The notes beneath the pieces were generated by a model. That model made no database searches. It saw only the letters and a program-made list of their open reading frames with translations, and was not told where the DNA came from. 64,000 nucleotides of DNA from Deltaproteobacteria bacterium (GTDB lineage Bacteria > Desulfobacterota > Desulfobulbia > Desulfobulbales > Desulfurivibrionaceae), in the NCBI GenBank assembly GCA_021802775.1, contig JAJZRJ010000006.1, positions 22,386 through 86,385 of the forward strand. Reading direction: 5' to 3'. Numbering within the stretch: position 1 is the first letter of the stretch; every line of letters starts with the position of its first letter. A program made the translations under genes and the position numbers. Below, one piece after another: positions 26,821 to 35,559 of this stretch.

Positions 26821-27975
26821 ATGCCGACCCCGCACCCGCCGGTTTATTTCGACAACGCCGCCACCTCTTTTCCCAAGCCGGAGCAGGTCGCAACGGCGAT
26901 GGACGTCCTGCTGCGTTCCACCGCCTTGAGCCCCGGCCGGGCCGCTCATGCCTTTTCGCTCACCGCCGGCCGGGTGATCTTTGCGGCCCGCGAACTCCTG
27001 GCCGCCTTTTTCGGCTGCCCCGATTCGAGCCGGGTGATCTTCACGGCCAACGTCACCGAGGCGCTCAACGTCGGCATCTTCGGGCTGCTCCGGCCCGGCG
27101 ACCATGTCATTGCCACCGGCACGGAGCATAATTCGGTGATGCGCCCCCTGCGCCATCTCGAACAGCAGGGCCGCATCACGGTCTCGGTACTGCCGGTCTC
27201 GGCGGCCGGCGAAACCGACCCGGCCGATCTTGTGAGATGCCGCCGGCCCGGCACCCGGCTTATCGTCGTCAACCATGTGTCGAACGTCACCGGCACCGTG
27301 GCGCCGCTGGCCGAGCTTGCCGCCTTGAAGGAAGGGGCGCTCCTGATGGTGGATGCCGCCCAGTCGGCCGGGCTCTTTGAACTCGACGCGACGGGATTGG
27401 GCATCGATTTTCTCGCCTTTACCGGCCACAAGGGTCTGCTGGGCCCCACCGGCACCGGCGGCTTCGTGCTGGGGCCGGGCATCGATCTGCCGCCTTTCAA
27501 GATGGGCGGCACCGGCAGCGCCTCGGAGCGGGAACTGCAGCCCGACTTTGCGCCGGACTGCTACGAGGCCGGCACCCCCAATACCCTGGGCATCGCCGGC
27601 CTGGCCGCCGGGGTGCGGTTCATTCAGGAAACCGGCCTTACGACCATCCGCAGCCATGAGCTGGCGCTGACCAGCCGTTTTCTCGACGGCTTGAGCCAGA
27701 TTAAGGGCATTATGGTCTACGGTCTGCCCACAAGGGCTGGCCGCGGGGCCGTGGTCTCTTTTCGCCCGGGGGGGAAAAGCGTTGACGAGGTGGCGTATCG
27801 CCTTGACCGTGAATTCGCTATCATGGCCCGTGCCGGTCTGCACTGCGCGCCGCTCGCCCACCGTGGCCTCGGTACCTTTCCCGAGGGCACGGTGCGGGTT
27901 TCCTTCGGTTTCTTCAATACCACGGACGAGGTGGAATACTGCCTCGACGCCCTGGCCCGGATCGCCGGGGCCTAG
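26821..27975 (+). CDS. Class V aminotransferase-fold cysteine desulfurase-like enzyme
   Basis: A 384-residue PLP protein of the NifS/IscS-like group. It has the N-terminal VYFDNAATSFPKP, TEHNSVMRP, VDAAQSAG with the PLP aspartate, and the Schiff-base lysine in TGHKGLLGP. A cysteine in LHCAPLAH near residue 345 is in the usual position of the catalytic persulfide cysteine. It matches the family usually found next to YedF and SelD, so delivery of selenium or sulfur to YedF is the likely role. Lies 25 bases after yedF. Confidence 0.86.
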   Translation: MPTPHPPVYFDNAATSFPKPEQVATAMDVLLRSTALSPGRAAHAFSLTAGRVIFAARELLAAFFGCPDSSRVIFTANVTEALNVGIFGLLRPGDHVIATGTEHNSVMRPLRHLEQQGRITVSVLPVSAAGETDPADLVRCRRPGTRLIVVNHVSNVTGTVAPLAELAALKEGALLMVDAAQSAGLFELDATGLGIDFLAFTGHKGLLGPTGTGGFVLGPGIDLPPFKMGGTGSASERELQPDFAPDCYEAGTPNTLGIAGLAAGVRFIQETGLTTIRSHELALTSRFLDGLSQIKGIMVYGLPTRAGRGAVVSFRPGGKSVDEVAYRLDREFAIMARAGLHCAPLAHRGLGTFPEGTVRVSFGFFNTTDEVEYCLDALARIAGA

Positions 27976-27989
27976 GTCAGGAGGCAACG

Positions 27990-28997
27990 ATGCAGCGCAC
28001 CGCGGCATCCCCTGGCGGGTCAACCTTCCTTCGTCTTACCCCGGATATCGTGCTGGGGCTGGTCGAGGCGGCGCTGGGCGTGCGCTGTACCAACCTCTGC
28101 CGGCCGCTCGCGAGCTACATCAACCGGGTCTATGAGCTGGAACAGGAAGATGGCGCCGGCCTGGTGGTGAAGTTTTACCGGCCGGGCCGCTGGCATCTGG
28201 CGGCCTTGCAGGATGAGCATGATTTTTTGCTGGAACTGGCCGGCCGGGAGATTCCGGTCGTCGCTCCGCTCTCGCTCATCGGCAATGGCACCCTGGGGCT
28301 GCACCAGGGCGTCTCCTTTGCGGTCTTTCCCAAGTGCGGCGGCCGCAGCTTCGACGAATACAACGACGAGCAGTGGCTGGAGATCGGCCGCCTGCTCGGC
28401 CGGGTCCACGCCGTGGGGGCCGCGCGGCCGCCAGCCGGCCGCATTGTCATGCGGCCCGATCGCTCCACTGGCGATCAGGTCCGTTATCTGCTGGGCAGCG
28501 GCCTGATCCCGCCGGACCTGGCCCCGCAATTCGCCGCGCTCGCCGAAACCCTCATCGCCGAAATCACCCCGCTATTTGACGAGGTCGAGATGATCCGCAT
28601 CCACGGCGATTGCCACTTCTCGAACCTCATTTATCGGCCGGGCGAATCATTTTATCTCATCGACTTCGACGATATGGCCCTCGGCCCGCCGGTCCAGGAT
28701 TTCTGGATGCTGCTGCCGGGCTACCGGGACGAGACCCATGCCGAGATCGACCTCTTTCTCGAAGGGTACGAGACCTTCCGCGATTTCGACCGCCGCACCC
28801 TGCGGCTCATCGAGCCGTTGCGGGCCATGCGCTTCATCCACTACACCGCATGGTGCGCCTATCAGGTGGCTGAAGAAGGACTGTCGCGGGTCTCGCCGGA
28901 CTTCGGCACCCGCGACTACTGGCAGCGGGAGATCAACGATTTGGCCGATCAGTTGGAGCGAATCAGGTCGGCAGCGGAGTCGGGCAACGTTTTTTGA
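27990..28997 (+). CDS. srkA: Stress-response serine/threonine kinase SrkA (YihE) family
   Basis: A 335-residue aminoglycoside-phosphotransferase-fold kinase. The catalytic loop RIHGDCHFSNLIY and the metal-binding LIDFDDMALGPPVQDFW are intact (about residues 205-235). In E. coli SrkA counters MazEF-type toxin death under stress. It follows the cysteine-desulfurase-like gene by 14 bases and probably belongs to the same transcript, although a functional tie to selenium is not evident. ATG preceded by AGGAGG. Confidence 0.87.
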   Translation: MQRTAASPGGSTFLRLTPDIVLGLVEAALGVRCTNLCRPLASYINRVYELEQEDGAGLVVKFYRPGRWHLAALQDEHDFLLELAGREIPVVAPLSLIGNGTLGLHQGVSFAVFPKCGGRSFDEYNDEQWLEIGRLLGRVHAVGAARPPAGRIVMRPDRSTGDQVRYLLGSGLIPPDLAPQFAALAETLIAEITPLFDEVEMIRIHGDCHFSNLIYRPGESFYLIDFDDMALGPPVQDFWMLLPGYRDETHAEIDLFLEGYETFRDFDRRTLRLIEPLRAMRFIHYTAWCAYQVAEEGLSRVSPDFGTRDYWQREINDLADQLERIRSAAESGNVF

Positions 28998-29011
28998 GCC
29001 GTCAGTATCGG

Positions 29012-29350
29012 TTATGACTTGGGGATCAGTGCCCGCAGTCGAGGCAGCAGTTCGGGAATCTCGCCAGTCGCTGTTTTCCAGACGAGCTGGGTATCGATGT
29101 CGAAATAACCGTGGATGAGACGGTTTCTCATGCCCACGATGGCGGGCCAAGGGATGGAGGGGGTTAACGCGCGGGTTTCTTCCGAGACCTTGCTTGCCGC
29201 CTCGCCAATCACTTCGATGGCGCGGACCACGGCGAAAAGCGGCATGCGGTCATGGTCCAGATCAAGGCGTTGTCGTCCGATCAAAAAATGGTCAACGGAC
29301 TCCGCTGCGTCGATCATATGCAGTATGCGTACCCGGTCCTCAGTGCGCAT
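29012..29350 (-). CDS. hepT: HepT-family toxin (HEPN RNase)
   Basis: A 112-residue all-helical HEPN protein (formerly DUF86). The catalytic R-x4-H-x-Y motif is present as RNRLIHGYF. HepT toxins cleave RNA and are silenced by di- or tri-adenylation by their MntA partner. The gene overlaps the end of mntA by 11 bases on the minus strand. Convergent with srkA. Confidence 0.92.
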   Translation of the reverse strand: MRTEDRVRILHMIDAAESVDHFLIGRQRLDLDHDRMPLFAVVRAIEVIGEAASKVSEETRALTPSIPWPAIVGMRNRLIHGYFDIDTQLVWKTATGEIPELLPRLRALIPKS

Positions 29351-29642
29351 ATTGTATTACTGCTGTCCGGATCACTTCCTCGCGGAAGTGCCGGGAGAGG
29401 TCTCGGGGCGTCCGTAAGTCCACCGGCCGTCCTTTCAACAGGATCGAAAGTTCCGTTTCCATTTCCGACAAGGCGAGCAGACCAGGTTCCTCGCCCGGCT
29501 CAAATTCCACCAGCAGGTCCACATCGCTGTCTGGCTGGTCCGTACCTTTCAGCACCGAGCCGAAAAGGGCAAGGCGGTTGATGCGGTGCCGAGTGCAGAA
29601 GCTGGCAAGCGTGGCCTGGTCAAGCGGTAATCGCGCACCCAT
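29340..29642 (-). CDS. mntA: MntA-family nucleotidyltransferase antitoxin
   Basis: A 100-residue minimal nucleotidyltransferase with the GS-x10-DxD signature (FGSVLKG ... DVDLLVEF). Such antitoxins AMPylate the tyrosine of the HepT RNase motif. The ATG at 29642 is preferred because AGGAAGG lies just upstream; an ATG at 29687 would add 15 residues without a good ribosome-binding site. Forms a two-gene system with hepT. Confidence 0.92.
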   Translation of the reverse strand: MGARLPLDQATLASFCTRHRINRLALFGSVLKGTDQPDSDVDLLVEFEPGEEPGLLALSEMETELSILLKGRPVDLRTPRDLSRHFREEVIRTAVIQYAH

Positions 29643-29763
29643 AGTCCTTCCTGCCCCGCTGTCGGTGGGGTGTTCATACATATCCATTTAAATAATCTAC
29701 CTCAACCGGCCGCCGTCTTCAAGCACTCGCCTCCCAAAGGATGGCCTTTCCCGGTTTCATCTC

Positions 29764-32409
29764 CTACCGCACGTTCCGGAACATGGTGAGCGAGTTGGGG
29801 TGGTGCATCTCCTCCTTCATCTCCTTGGTGTGGCAGAGGGCGCAGTTCTTGTTGGCGCCCAGCGGGTACGGGTTGCCCTGATACTGGCGCGGCATCAGGT
29901 TGTCGCGCTCGGCGTCGTAGGGATTGGTGGTGGGGTAGATCGCGTGGGCGCTGTTGTGACAGGCGGCACAAGGGATGCCCAGATTGTCGGTGCGCCGGCG
30001 GAAGAGTTCCGCTTCGCTGGCGGTCCACTGGTTGAAGGCGGTGGAGACGCCGGGCGGCTGGAAATCCACATGGCAGCCCAGGCAGTCCGGCTCGTTGATC
30101 CACGCCTGGCGCGGCTTGAGTTCGGCAAGAGTGCGCACTCTCCTGGGCTTGAGCCGGGCGAGCCGTTTGGCCGCCGTCTTTTTGCCGGCCTGCTGTTCGG
30201 TCAACAGCAGGCCCAGGGCATGGTCCTCGATCACGCCGTGGCAGGTGGTGCAGTCGAGCCCCAGCTCGTTGTGGATGCCGCGGAAGAAGCGGGTGGCCCC
30301 ATGGGGGGCGGCGTCCTGATGGCAGAAGAAGCAGGCATCGGCACCGCGGCCTTTGAGGAAGTTGGCGTGGAAGCCATGCATCGCGGCCGACAGACTCGGC
30401 AGTGCCGGATTGCCCTGCTCTCCGCGGGGATCGGGGTGGCAGATCTGGCAGCGCAGCGGTTTACCGGCCTTGGCCTGTTTGACCAGGGTGGTCTTGGCAT
30501 AGCGGTCATGGACGGCCAGGATATTCTCGGCGGTCTCCGGGCTTACCCCCCCGGCCGCGGTGCGCCACGGACCGCCATGGCAGTTGCGGCAGCCCCACTC
30601 ACTGGAAACCGGCGCCACCATGGTGGCGGTGGCGACCATGGCGCTGCTGGCCCGCTCCACGGCAGTGAGCGTGACGAGCGGGTAGGGCAGATAGCCGCCG
30701 CTTTTCTGATACGGCACCAACGGCACCTCGGTGGCGCTGAAGGTACGGCCGTCCGCCGCGACCCGCATCAGGCCGCTGACTCCATTGCCGGTGAGGCCGG
30801 TATTGGGGGAGAGTTCCCGGCCGGTCAGGCTGGCCGCGTGTTTCCAGAACTCCACCTGGCCGTCCGGATTGGCGGAACCCGGTTCCACCGTATAGTGGAT
30901 GTCGATGCCTTCGCTGATTACCTGCGGGGTGGGGCCGCGTTTGATGAGCATGGCGTGGATGGTATTGCCCGGCGGCCGCAGGGTGAAGAAGGCGTCGCTG
31001 TCGCTGATGGTGTGCATGCCGTACTCGTTCCAGCCGAGCAGCACATATTGGCTGGTGGCCGGGTCGAAGGGCGGTACTTCATGCTGCTTAGGGGGGAGGG
31101 CAGCGGCGGCGGCCGAGTCGTTGCGTTGCTGGAGCACTTCGAAGATATAGGTGGCCAGCGCGGTCTGTTCCGCGGCGGTGCCGGGGAAAGGCGGCATGGC
31201 GCTGTTGGGGCCGTCAAGCCCGCTCAGGCGCGCGGCCAGAGCCTCGATACTGTTGTAGCCCGAGGTGAGTTTGACGATGTTGCGGGTCGGGCCGCCAACG
31301 GAGTGGCAGGAGGCGCAGGCAAGAAAGAAAAGTTCACGGCCCGCGGCCAGGCGGTTCTGGCCGGTGATTTCTTTGTGTTGCGCCCAGCGGGCGTTCTTGA
31401 GCAACCCTGTTTTGGCCACTGTCCCGAGATTCTTTTTCGGAATCGAGTGGGAATAGATGTGGTCGTAGATGGTATAGGGCCGGCGGCTGCCCTCGCGAAT
31501 GTACTCGAAGGCGCCGAGGTAACAGAGGCCGATGGTCATCAGCAGGGCGGCCAGCGAGCGGGTGGCGGTCTGCGGCAGTTTGCTGGTCATGATGAGGCCG
31601 CCCAGGACGAGGAGCGGCGCGGTAACGAGGAAGGTCTTGATGGCGACGAGCAATTCCGGCGGCTGCTGGGTGAGCATGGTGCGGATCGGCAGCGGCAGGG
31701 CCTGGACGTACCACCAGGTCGAGGCGACGAGCAGGGCAAAGGGGGTGAGCAGCCAGAGTGCGCAATAGCGCACCATCCGCAGGCGGAAGGCCTCATCCTT
31801 GAGGGCGGTGGCGGTGAGAAAACCATAGAGGCCGGCGAGGATCAGGGCGACGAAGGTGCGGAAGAAAAGGGAGGGCCAGAAGGAGGGATTGAAGATACCG
31901 TCCCAGAAGTTGCCGGTGGCAAGCCACCGGCCCGGGGTGAGCATGAAGTCGATGATGCCGTTGATGGCGAAAAGCGAGAGCCAGGCAAAGATGAAGTAGA
32001 GCCAGCCTAAAAGCAGGTGGTGGCGCCGGTTCATGCGGCCGAAGGTGTAGTAGTAGATGAGCAGGGAGACGATCTCGGCCACGAAGAAGACCCACTCGAT
32101 GGCCCAGCCGAAGACGAAGTTGTGGATGAGGATCGAGGTGGTGGCCGGGTTGATGAGGCTGATGACAAACCAGATGCCCACTCCGGTCATGCCGCCCAGG
32201 ATCATGGTAACGAGCAGGAAGAAGCGGGTGTGGGCCTTGACGTAGTCGACGATGGCGGTGGAGTTCTGCCGGTAGCCGTACCATTCGGTCAGCACCAGGA
32301 AGAGGCCGCCGCCGATGGCGAAGTGGGAAATGAAGACATGGAAGACCGCCATCAGGGCGATGGTGAGTCCGCCGCCGAAGAAGGTGAGTTCCCAGACCGG
32401 GTAGTTCAT
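29764..32409 (-). CDS. Cytochrome bd-like membrane subunit fused to multihaem cytochrome c
   Basis: An 881-residue protein. Residues ~1-300 form about eight transmembrane helices resembling CydA: histidines in VFHVFISHF and an AINGIIDFMLTPGRW segment in place of the CydA NGWMQ-type loop. A monohaem cytochrome c domain follows (CASCH at 365-369, with MPPFPG as candidate sixth ligand). The periplasmic tail has seven more CxxCH motifs (CRNCH, CQICH, CFFCH, CTTCH, CLGCH, CAACH, CALCH), eight in all. It should link the quinone pool or oxygen to periplasmic electron carriers; direction and partner are unknown. Its ATG overlaps the stop of the other subunit by four bases and follows AAGGAGGGG. Confidence 0.85.
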   Translation of the reverse strand: MNYPVWELTFFGGGLTIALMAVFHVFISHFAIGGGLFLVLTEWYGYRQNSTAIVDYVKAHTRFFLLVTMILGGMTGVGIWFVISLINPATTSILIHNFVFGWAIEWVFFVAEIVSLLIYYYTFGRMNRRHHLLLGWLYFIFAWLSLFAINGIIDFMLTPGRWLATGNFWDGIFNPSFWPSLFFRTFVALILAGLYGFLTATALKDEAFRLRMVRYCALWLLTPFALLVASTWWYVQALPLPIRTMLTQQPPELLVAIKTFLVTAPLLVLGGLIMTSKLPQTATRSLAALLMTIGLCYLGAFEYIREGSRRPYTIYDHIYSHSIPKKNLGTVAKTGLLKNARWAQHKEITGQNRLAAGRELFFLACASCHSVGGPTRNIVKLTSGYNSIEALAARLSGLDGPNSAMPPFPGTAAEQTALATYIFEVLQQRNDSAAAAALPPKQHEVPPFDPATSQYVLLGWNEYGMHTISDSDAFFTLRPPGNTIHAMLIKRGPTPQVISEGIDIHYTVEPGSANPDGQVEFWKHAASLTGRELSPNTGLTGNGVSGLMRVAADGRTFSATEVPLVPYQKSGGYLPYPLVTLTAVERASSAMVATATMVAPVSSEWGCRNCHGGPWRTAAGGVSPETAENILAVHDRYAKTTLVKQAKAGKPLRCQICHPDPRGEQGNPALPSLSAAMHGFHANFLKGRGADACFFCHQDAAPHGATRFFRGIHNELGLDCTTCHGVIEDHALGLLLTEQQAGKKTAAKRLARLKPRRVRTLAELKPRQAWINEPDCLGCHVDFQPPGVSTAFNQWTASEAELFRRRTDNLGIPCAACHNSAHAIYPTTNPYDAERDNLMPRQYQGNPYPLGANKNCALCHTKEMKEEMHHPNSLTMFRNVR

Positions 32410-33482
32410 GACTGCCCCTCCTTGGTACTCAGCCAACCGAGTCGCAGCATGTAGGCGATAATGCCAAGGCCGATGACGAGAATCAGGAGGAATGTCACCA
32501 ATGGCGAATATTGGAGCGTCACCGGCAGGTCCGCCGGGTGAAAGTAGGGGGCGAGGTAGGCGTGGCGGGCCAGATCACGCACCAGGATCATCAGCAGGAT
32601 GGTAACGGTCAGGGCGGCGGTGGCGGGCCAGAGGCGTTCCCGGGCGCCGAACTTGATGCTGTAATAGGAGCCGATCAGGGTGCCGGAGAAGAGCAGGGTG
32701 GCAAGCCAGTTGCCGCCCACAAAGATGCGCAGCACCGGCTTGGGCAAGGAGAGGAGGAAGACGATGCCGATGGCGATCTGTACCATGGTGGCGTAGGTGA
32801 ACCAGTGGAGGCCGTTTTTGATCCGGGCCCGGCGTTCGCCGTCGGGCAGCTGTTTTTGGAAGTGGGCGAGCAGGGCGAGGAAGAGGCCGCCGGTGGCCAC
32901 CGCCGCGATCATGGAGTGGAGATAGCGCGCCACCAGGGTCGGCTCGGCGAGATTCAGGAAGAAGCCGCCCGGATGGCGGAAGTACTGGGGCCAGGCGGCG
33001 GGGGTGAGCATCAGGGTCATGTTGTTGGTGAAGAAAAAGCCGATCAGCAGCAGGCAGGCGAGGCTGGTTCCCAAAAGCCAGCGGCGTGGGCCAACCTGCC
33101 AGGTGTCGAAGCGGAATTTGTGGAGATAGGCAAGGGAGTACGCGGCGATGAGGAAAAAGATCACCGACAGCCAGCAGGCGCCCATGATGATCGAACTGGT
33201 GTAGATGAAGTGGCCGTAGAGTACCTGGAGGAAGAGGAGCGGCGCCACCCCGAAGTTGACGGTAAAGGCCACGGCATAGGTGAGTTTGTTGCCGATGTCG
33301 CGGCAGAGGGTCTGGTTCTTCGCCGGATTGACCAGCTGTTTGACGAGGCTGATGACCGCGCAGCCGATCATGATGTTCATTGCCACCATATGCAGAAAGA
33401 AGGTAAGCAGGAGCAGGAGCTGGAACCAGCCCCAGGGGACTTGGAGCGGGTCCGGCGCGGGAATGAGGGCGGCAGGGTTCAT
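32406..33482 (-). CDS. Second cytochrome bd-like integral membrane subunit
   Basis: A 358-residue protein with about nine hydrophobic helices. It is itself CydA-like: RYLHSMIAAVATGGLF resembles the CydA helix holding the high-spin haem b histidine, and FFLHMVAMN resembles an N-terminal haem-ligand helix. No CxxCH motif. It and the multihaem gene overlap by four bases and almost certainly form one complex built from two CydA-type subunits rather than a classical CydA-CydB pair. AAGGAGG precedes the ATG. No signal for a third subunit was found. Confidence 0.78.
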   Translation of the reverse strand: MNPAALIPAPDPLQVPWGWFQLLLLLTFFLHMVAMNIMIGCAVISLVKQLVNPAKNQTLCRDIGNKLTYAVAFTVNFGVAPLLFLQVLYGHFIYTSSIIMGACWLSVIFFLIAAYSLAYLHKFRFDTWQVGPRRWLLGTSLACLLLIGFFFTNNMTLMLTPAAWPQYFRHPGGFFLNLAEPTLVARYLHSMIAAVATGGLFLALLAHFQKQLPDGERRARIKNGLHWFTYATMVQIAIGIVFLLSLPKPVLRIFVGGNWLATLLFSGTLIGSYYSIKFGARERLWPATAALTVTILLMILVRDLARHAYLAPYFHPADLPVTLQYSPLVTFLLILVIGLGIIAYMLRLGWLSTKEGQS

Positions 33483-34111
33483 GGCGGCCTCCTTCGTGTC
33501 GGGGTGCGGTATCGCAAGGTGTACCCCATCTTGGCACAGCGATGGCAGCGCGTCAAATGGAAAGCAACCCGGGCGCGGGGTCTTTTTCCTGGCTGATTAA
33601 TGGATGCCCTCCTGACCAATACTTTATCGAAAACGGCGACTGGGGCGCGATGCGGGAGGTGGCCGCAGCGATGATGGCATTTGCTGAAATCACCCCAAAA
33701 GGTCGGATTGGGCAATCCGGCGCGGAGACGTTGGGTTCTGGTGAAGAAAAGCCGCTGCTCCCCGGTCTCACGAAAACCCTTTGCCTGTCAAGGAAATAAA
33801 AAAAATAGTGGTGATTTTTTGATCTTGCCGGAAGCACGATGAAAAAAAAAATCATGGGAGAAAATAGGAGATTTTAAGAGAATGGAATAGTTTTGATGAG
33901 AAAGAGCGATATTTTAGTGGTTAATTAAAATGCGAGTTACCCGGTGGAGAGAGGGTAATTCCCTGAAATTCAGCGGAAAATATGGTGAGGGGAAAAGTGG
34001 CCCAAATTGGAGCCGTTAGCGGGGTGGTTGATTTATCTCCTTGAAAAAGAGCGGATCTTATGCTGTTGAAAACTCGGAGCCGGGCGGCGATAAAATCTGC
34101 CAAAACCGCTT

Positions 34112-34140
34112 TTGACACCCCCCAGGGTTTCCAATAGAAT
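34112..34140 (+). promoter_or_regulatory. Near-consensus sigma70 promoter upstream of dnaA
   Basis: TTGACA (34112-34117, perfect), 17-base spacer, TAGAAT (34135-34140, 5 of 6). The predicted start point near 34147 lies at the left edge of the terminator loop that follows, leaving a leader of about 49 bases. Confidence 0.7.
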
Positions 34141-34170
34141 CCCCCCAAGCTTTTCTGGGGGGGTCTTTTT
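34141..34170 (+). terminator. Intrinsic terminator overlapping the dnaA transcription start
   Basis: CCCCCCA (34141-34147) pairs with TGGGGGG (34156-34162) around an eight-base loop and is followed by GTCTTTTTT. There is no plus-strand gene upstream, so it would act on read-through RNA; a transcript starting at about 34147 lacks the left arm. A second copy of CCCCCCA at 34118-34124 could also pair. Confidence 0.7.
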
Positions 34171-34195
34171 TCTGTAGCGCCGAGCAGGGGGAATA

Positions 34196-35536
34196 ATGTA
34201 CTGGCAAGATGTCAAAGAGGTATTGCGTCGTTCCGTACCCGAAAGTGTCTTTGCCTTGTGGATCGAACCATTGCAGTGCCGGCTGGCGGATCGGCAGATT
34301 CTGGAACTCTCCGGGCCGGATCGGTTTTTCTGTTCCTGGGTGGCGGACAACTACCGGAAGGAGATCGAGGCCGCCCTGGCCGAGGCCGGATATGCAGGGG
34401 TGACGGTGCGCTTCGCGGTGGACGCCGCTGCGGCCGAACGGGCCGGGCAGTCTCTTGCCGCCGCCGGCGAGCAGTTGCGGTTGCCTGCCATGCCCGAAGG
34501 CCGCTCCCGTGTGCGCACGCTGCATCCGCGCTATACCTTCGATGAATTCATGGTCGGTGATTCCAATGCCCTGGCGTTCTCGGCCTGCGAGGCCATTGCC
34601 AACGGCGATACCGCGATCGGCCCCTGTGTCTTTATTCACAGCGGCACCGGACTCGGCAAGAGCCACCTTACCCATGCCGTGGCCCATCATCTGCTGAACC
34701 ATTCTCCTAACCTGCGCCTGCACTATCTGACCACCCAGCAGCTCACCTCCGAGGTGGTGCGCCATATCAAGAACAACACCATGGAGCACTTCAAGGAGAA
34801 GTACCATCGCCAGTGCGATGTGCTGCTCATGGAGGATGTGCATGCCCTCTCCGGCCGGGTCAAGACCCAGGCCGAGCTGGCCGAGGCGGTCGATGTGCTG
34901 ATGGAGGCCGGCCGGCGCATCATCTTCACCGGTTCGCTGGCGCCGCGGGACATTCCCAACATGGATGGCGGCATGCGTTCGCGCCTCTCCGCCGGCCTGA
35001 TCACCTCGATCAATCCGCCGGACCTGCGGACGCGGCGGATGATCATCCTGTGCAAGGCCCGCTACCACAACCTGACGCTCACCGAGGAACTGGTCGATTA
35101 CCTGGCCGAGCATGTCAAGGGCGATATCCGGCGGGTGGAGAGCGCCATCATCGGGCTCAAGGCCAAGGCCAACCTGCTCAAGGCCCCGGCCACTCTCGAC
35201 ATGGTCAAGGAGGTGGTGGCCGCCATTGTCGGGCAGCACCAGCGTCTTTCCTCGGCGGTGATCCGCGATTTCGTCGCCAGTCAGTTCCAGGTACCCCTGG
35301 CGGAGATGCAGTCCAAGTCACGGAAAAAGTCGGTGGCCTTTCCGCGCCAGATCGCCATGTTTCTGGCGCGCAAGCTGACCGACGAGGCGCTTTCCGATAT
35401 CGGCAGGGCCCTGAACCGCGATCATTCCACGGTGGTGCATTCCATCCGGGTGATTACCGAGGCCATTGCCCGGGACGGCAGCATCCGCGGCCAGATCGAC
35501 CATCTTTCCGAACGGATCATCAAGAAATACCAATAG
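34196..35536 (+). CDS. dnaA: Chromosomal replication initiator DnaA (somewhat divergent)
   Basis: A 446-residue AAA+ initiator. Domain I ~1-75, linker to ~105, AAA+ ~108-330 with Walker A GTGLGKS (150-156) and Walker B DVLLMEDVH, and domain IV with the DNA-binding helix region IGRALNRDHSTVVHS. Differences from typical DnaA: Walker B reads ED instead of DD, and SRLSAGL replaces the usual SRFxxGL. The gene after it is not dnaN, unlike most origin-linked dnaA loci, so it may be a relocated dnaA or a second paralogue. AGGGGGA precedes the ATG. Confidence 0.9.
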   Translation: MYWQDVKEVLRRSVPESVFALWIEPLQCRLADRQILELSGPDRFFCSWVADNYRKEIEAALAEAGYAGVTVRFAVDAAAAERAGQSLAAAGEQLRLPAMPEGRSRVRTLHPRYTFDEFMVGDSNALAFSACEAIANGDTAIGPCVFIHSGTGLGKSHLTHAVAHHLLNHSPNLRLHYLTTQQLTSEVVRHIKNNTMEHFKEKYHRQCDVLLMEDVHALSGRVKTQAELAEAVDVLMEAGRRIIFTGSLAPRDIPNMDGGMRSRLSAGLITSINPPDLRTRRMIILCKARYHNLTLTEELVDYLAEHVKGDIRRVESAIIGLKAKANLLKAPATLDMVKEVVAAIVGQHQRLSSAVIRDFVASQFQVPLAEMQSKSRKKSVAFPRQIAMFLARKLTDEALSDIGRALNRDHSTVVHSIRVITEAIARDGSIRGQIDHLSERIIKKYQ

Positions 35537-35559
35537 GGGCCTTGGGTAAAGGATAAGAG

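Larger units (their letters stand above)
33483..34195. other. 713-base non-coding region, AT-rich in its second half
   Basis: No convincing gene on either strand; the short open frames lack family motifs. From 33781 to 33960 only about 62 of 180 bases are G or C (34%), against over 60% in neighbouring genes. Poly-A/poly-T tracts occur at 33798-33805, 33814-33820 and 33842-33851. One weak DnaA-box-like site with a single mismatch (TTTTCAACA on the minus strand) lies at 34064-34072. The right end holds the dnaA promoter and an overlapping terminator. Could contain a replication origin or only regulatory DNA. Confidence 0.6.

Noticed and set aside
29800..32010. A 736-residue open frame antisense to the multihaem gene
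   Set aside because: No domains, glycine/glutamate-rich composition and complete overlap with a well-supported gene.
33479..33855. Several 60-100 residue open frames in the dnaA upstream gap
   Set aside because: No ribosome-binding sites or family patterns, and unusual composition tracking the AT-rich DNA.
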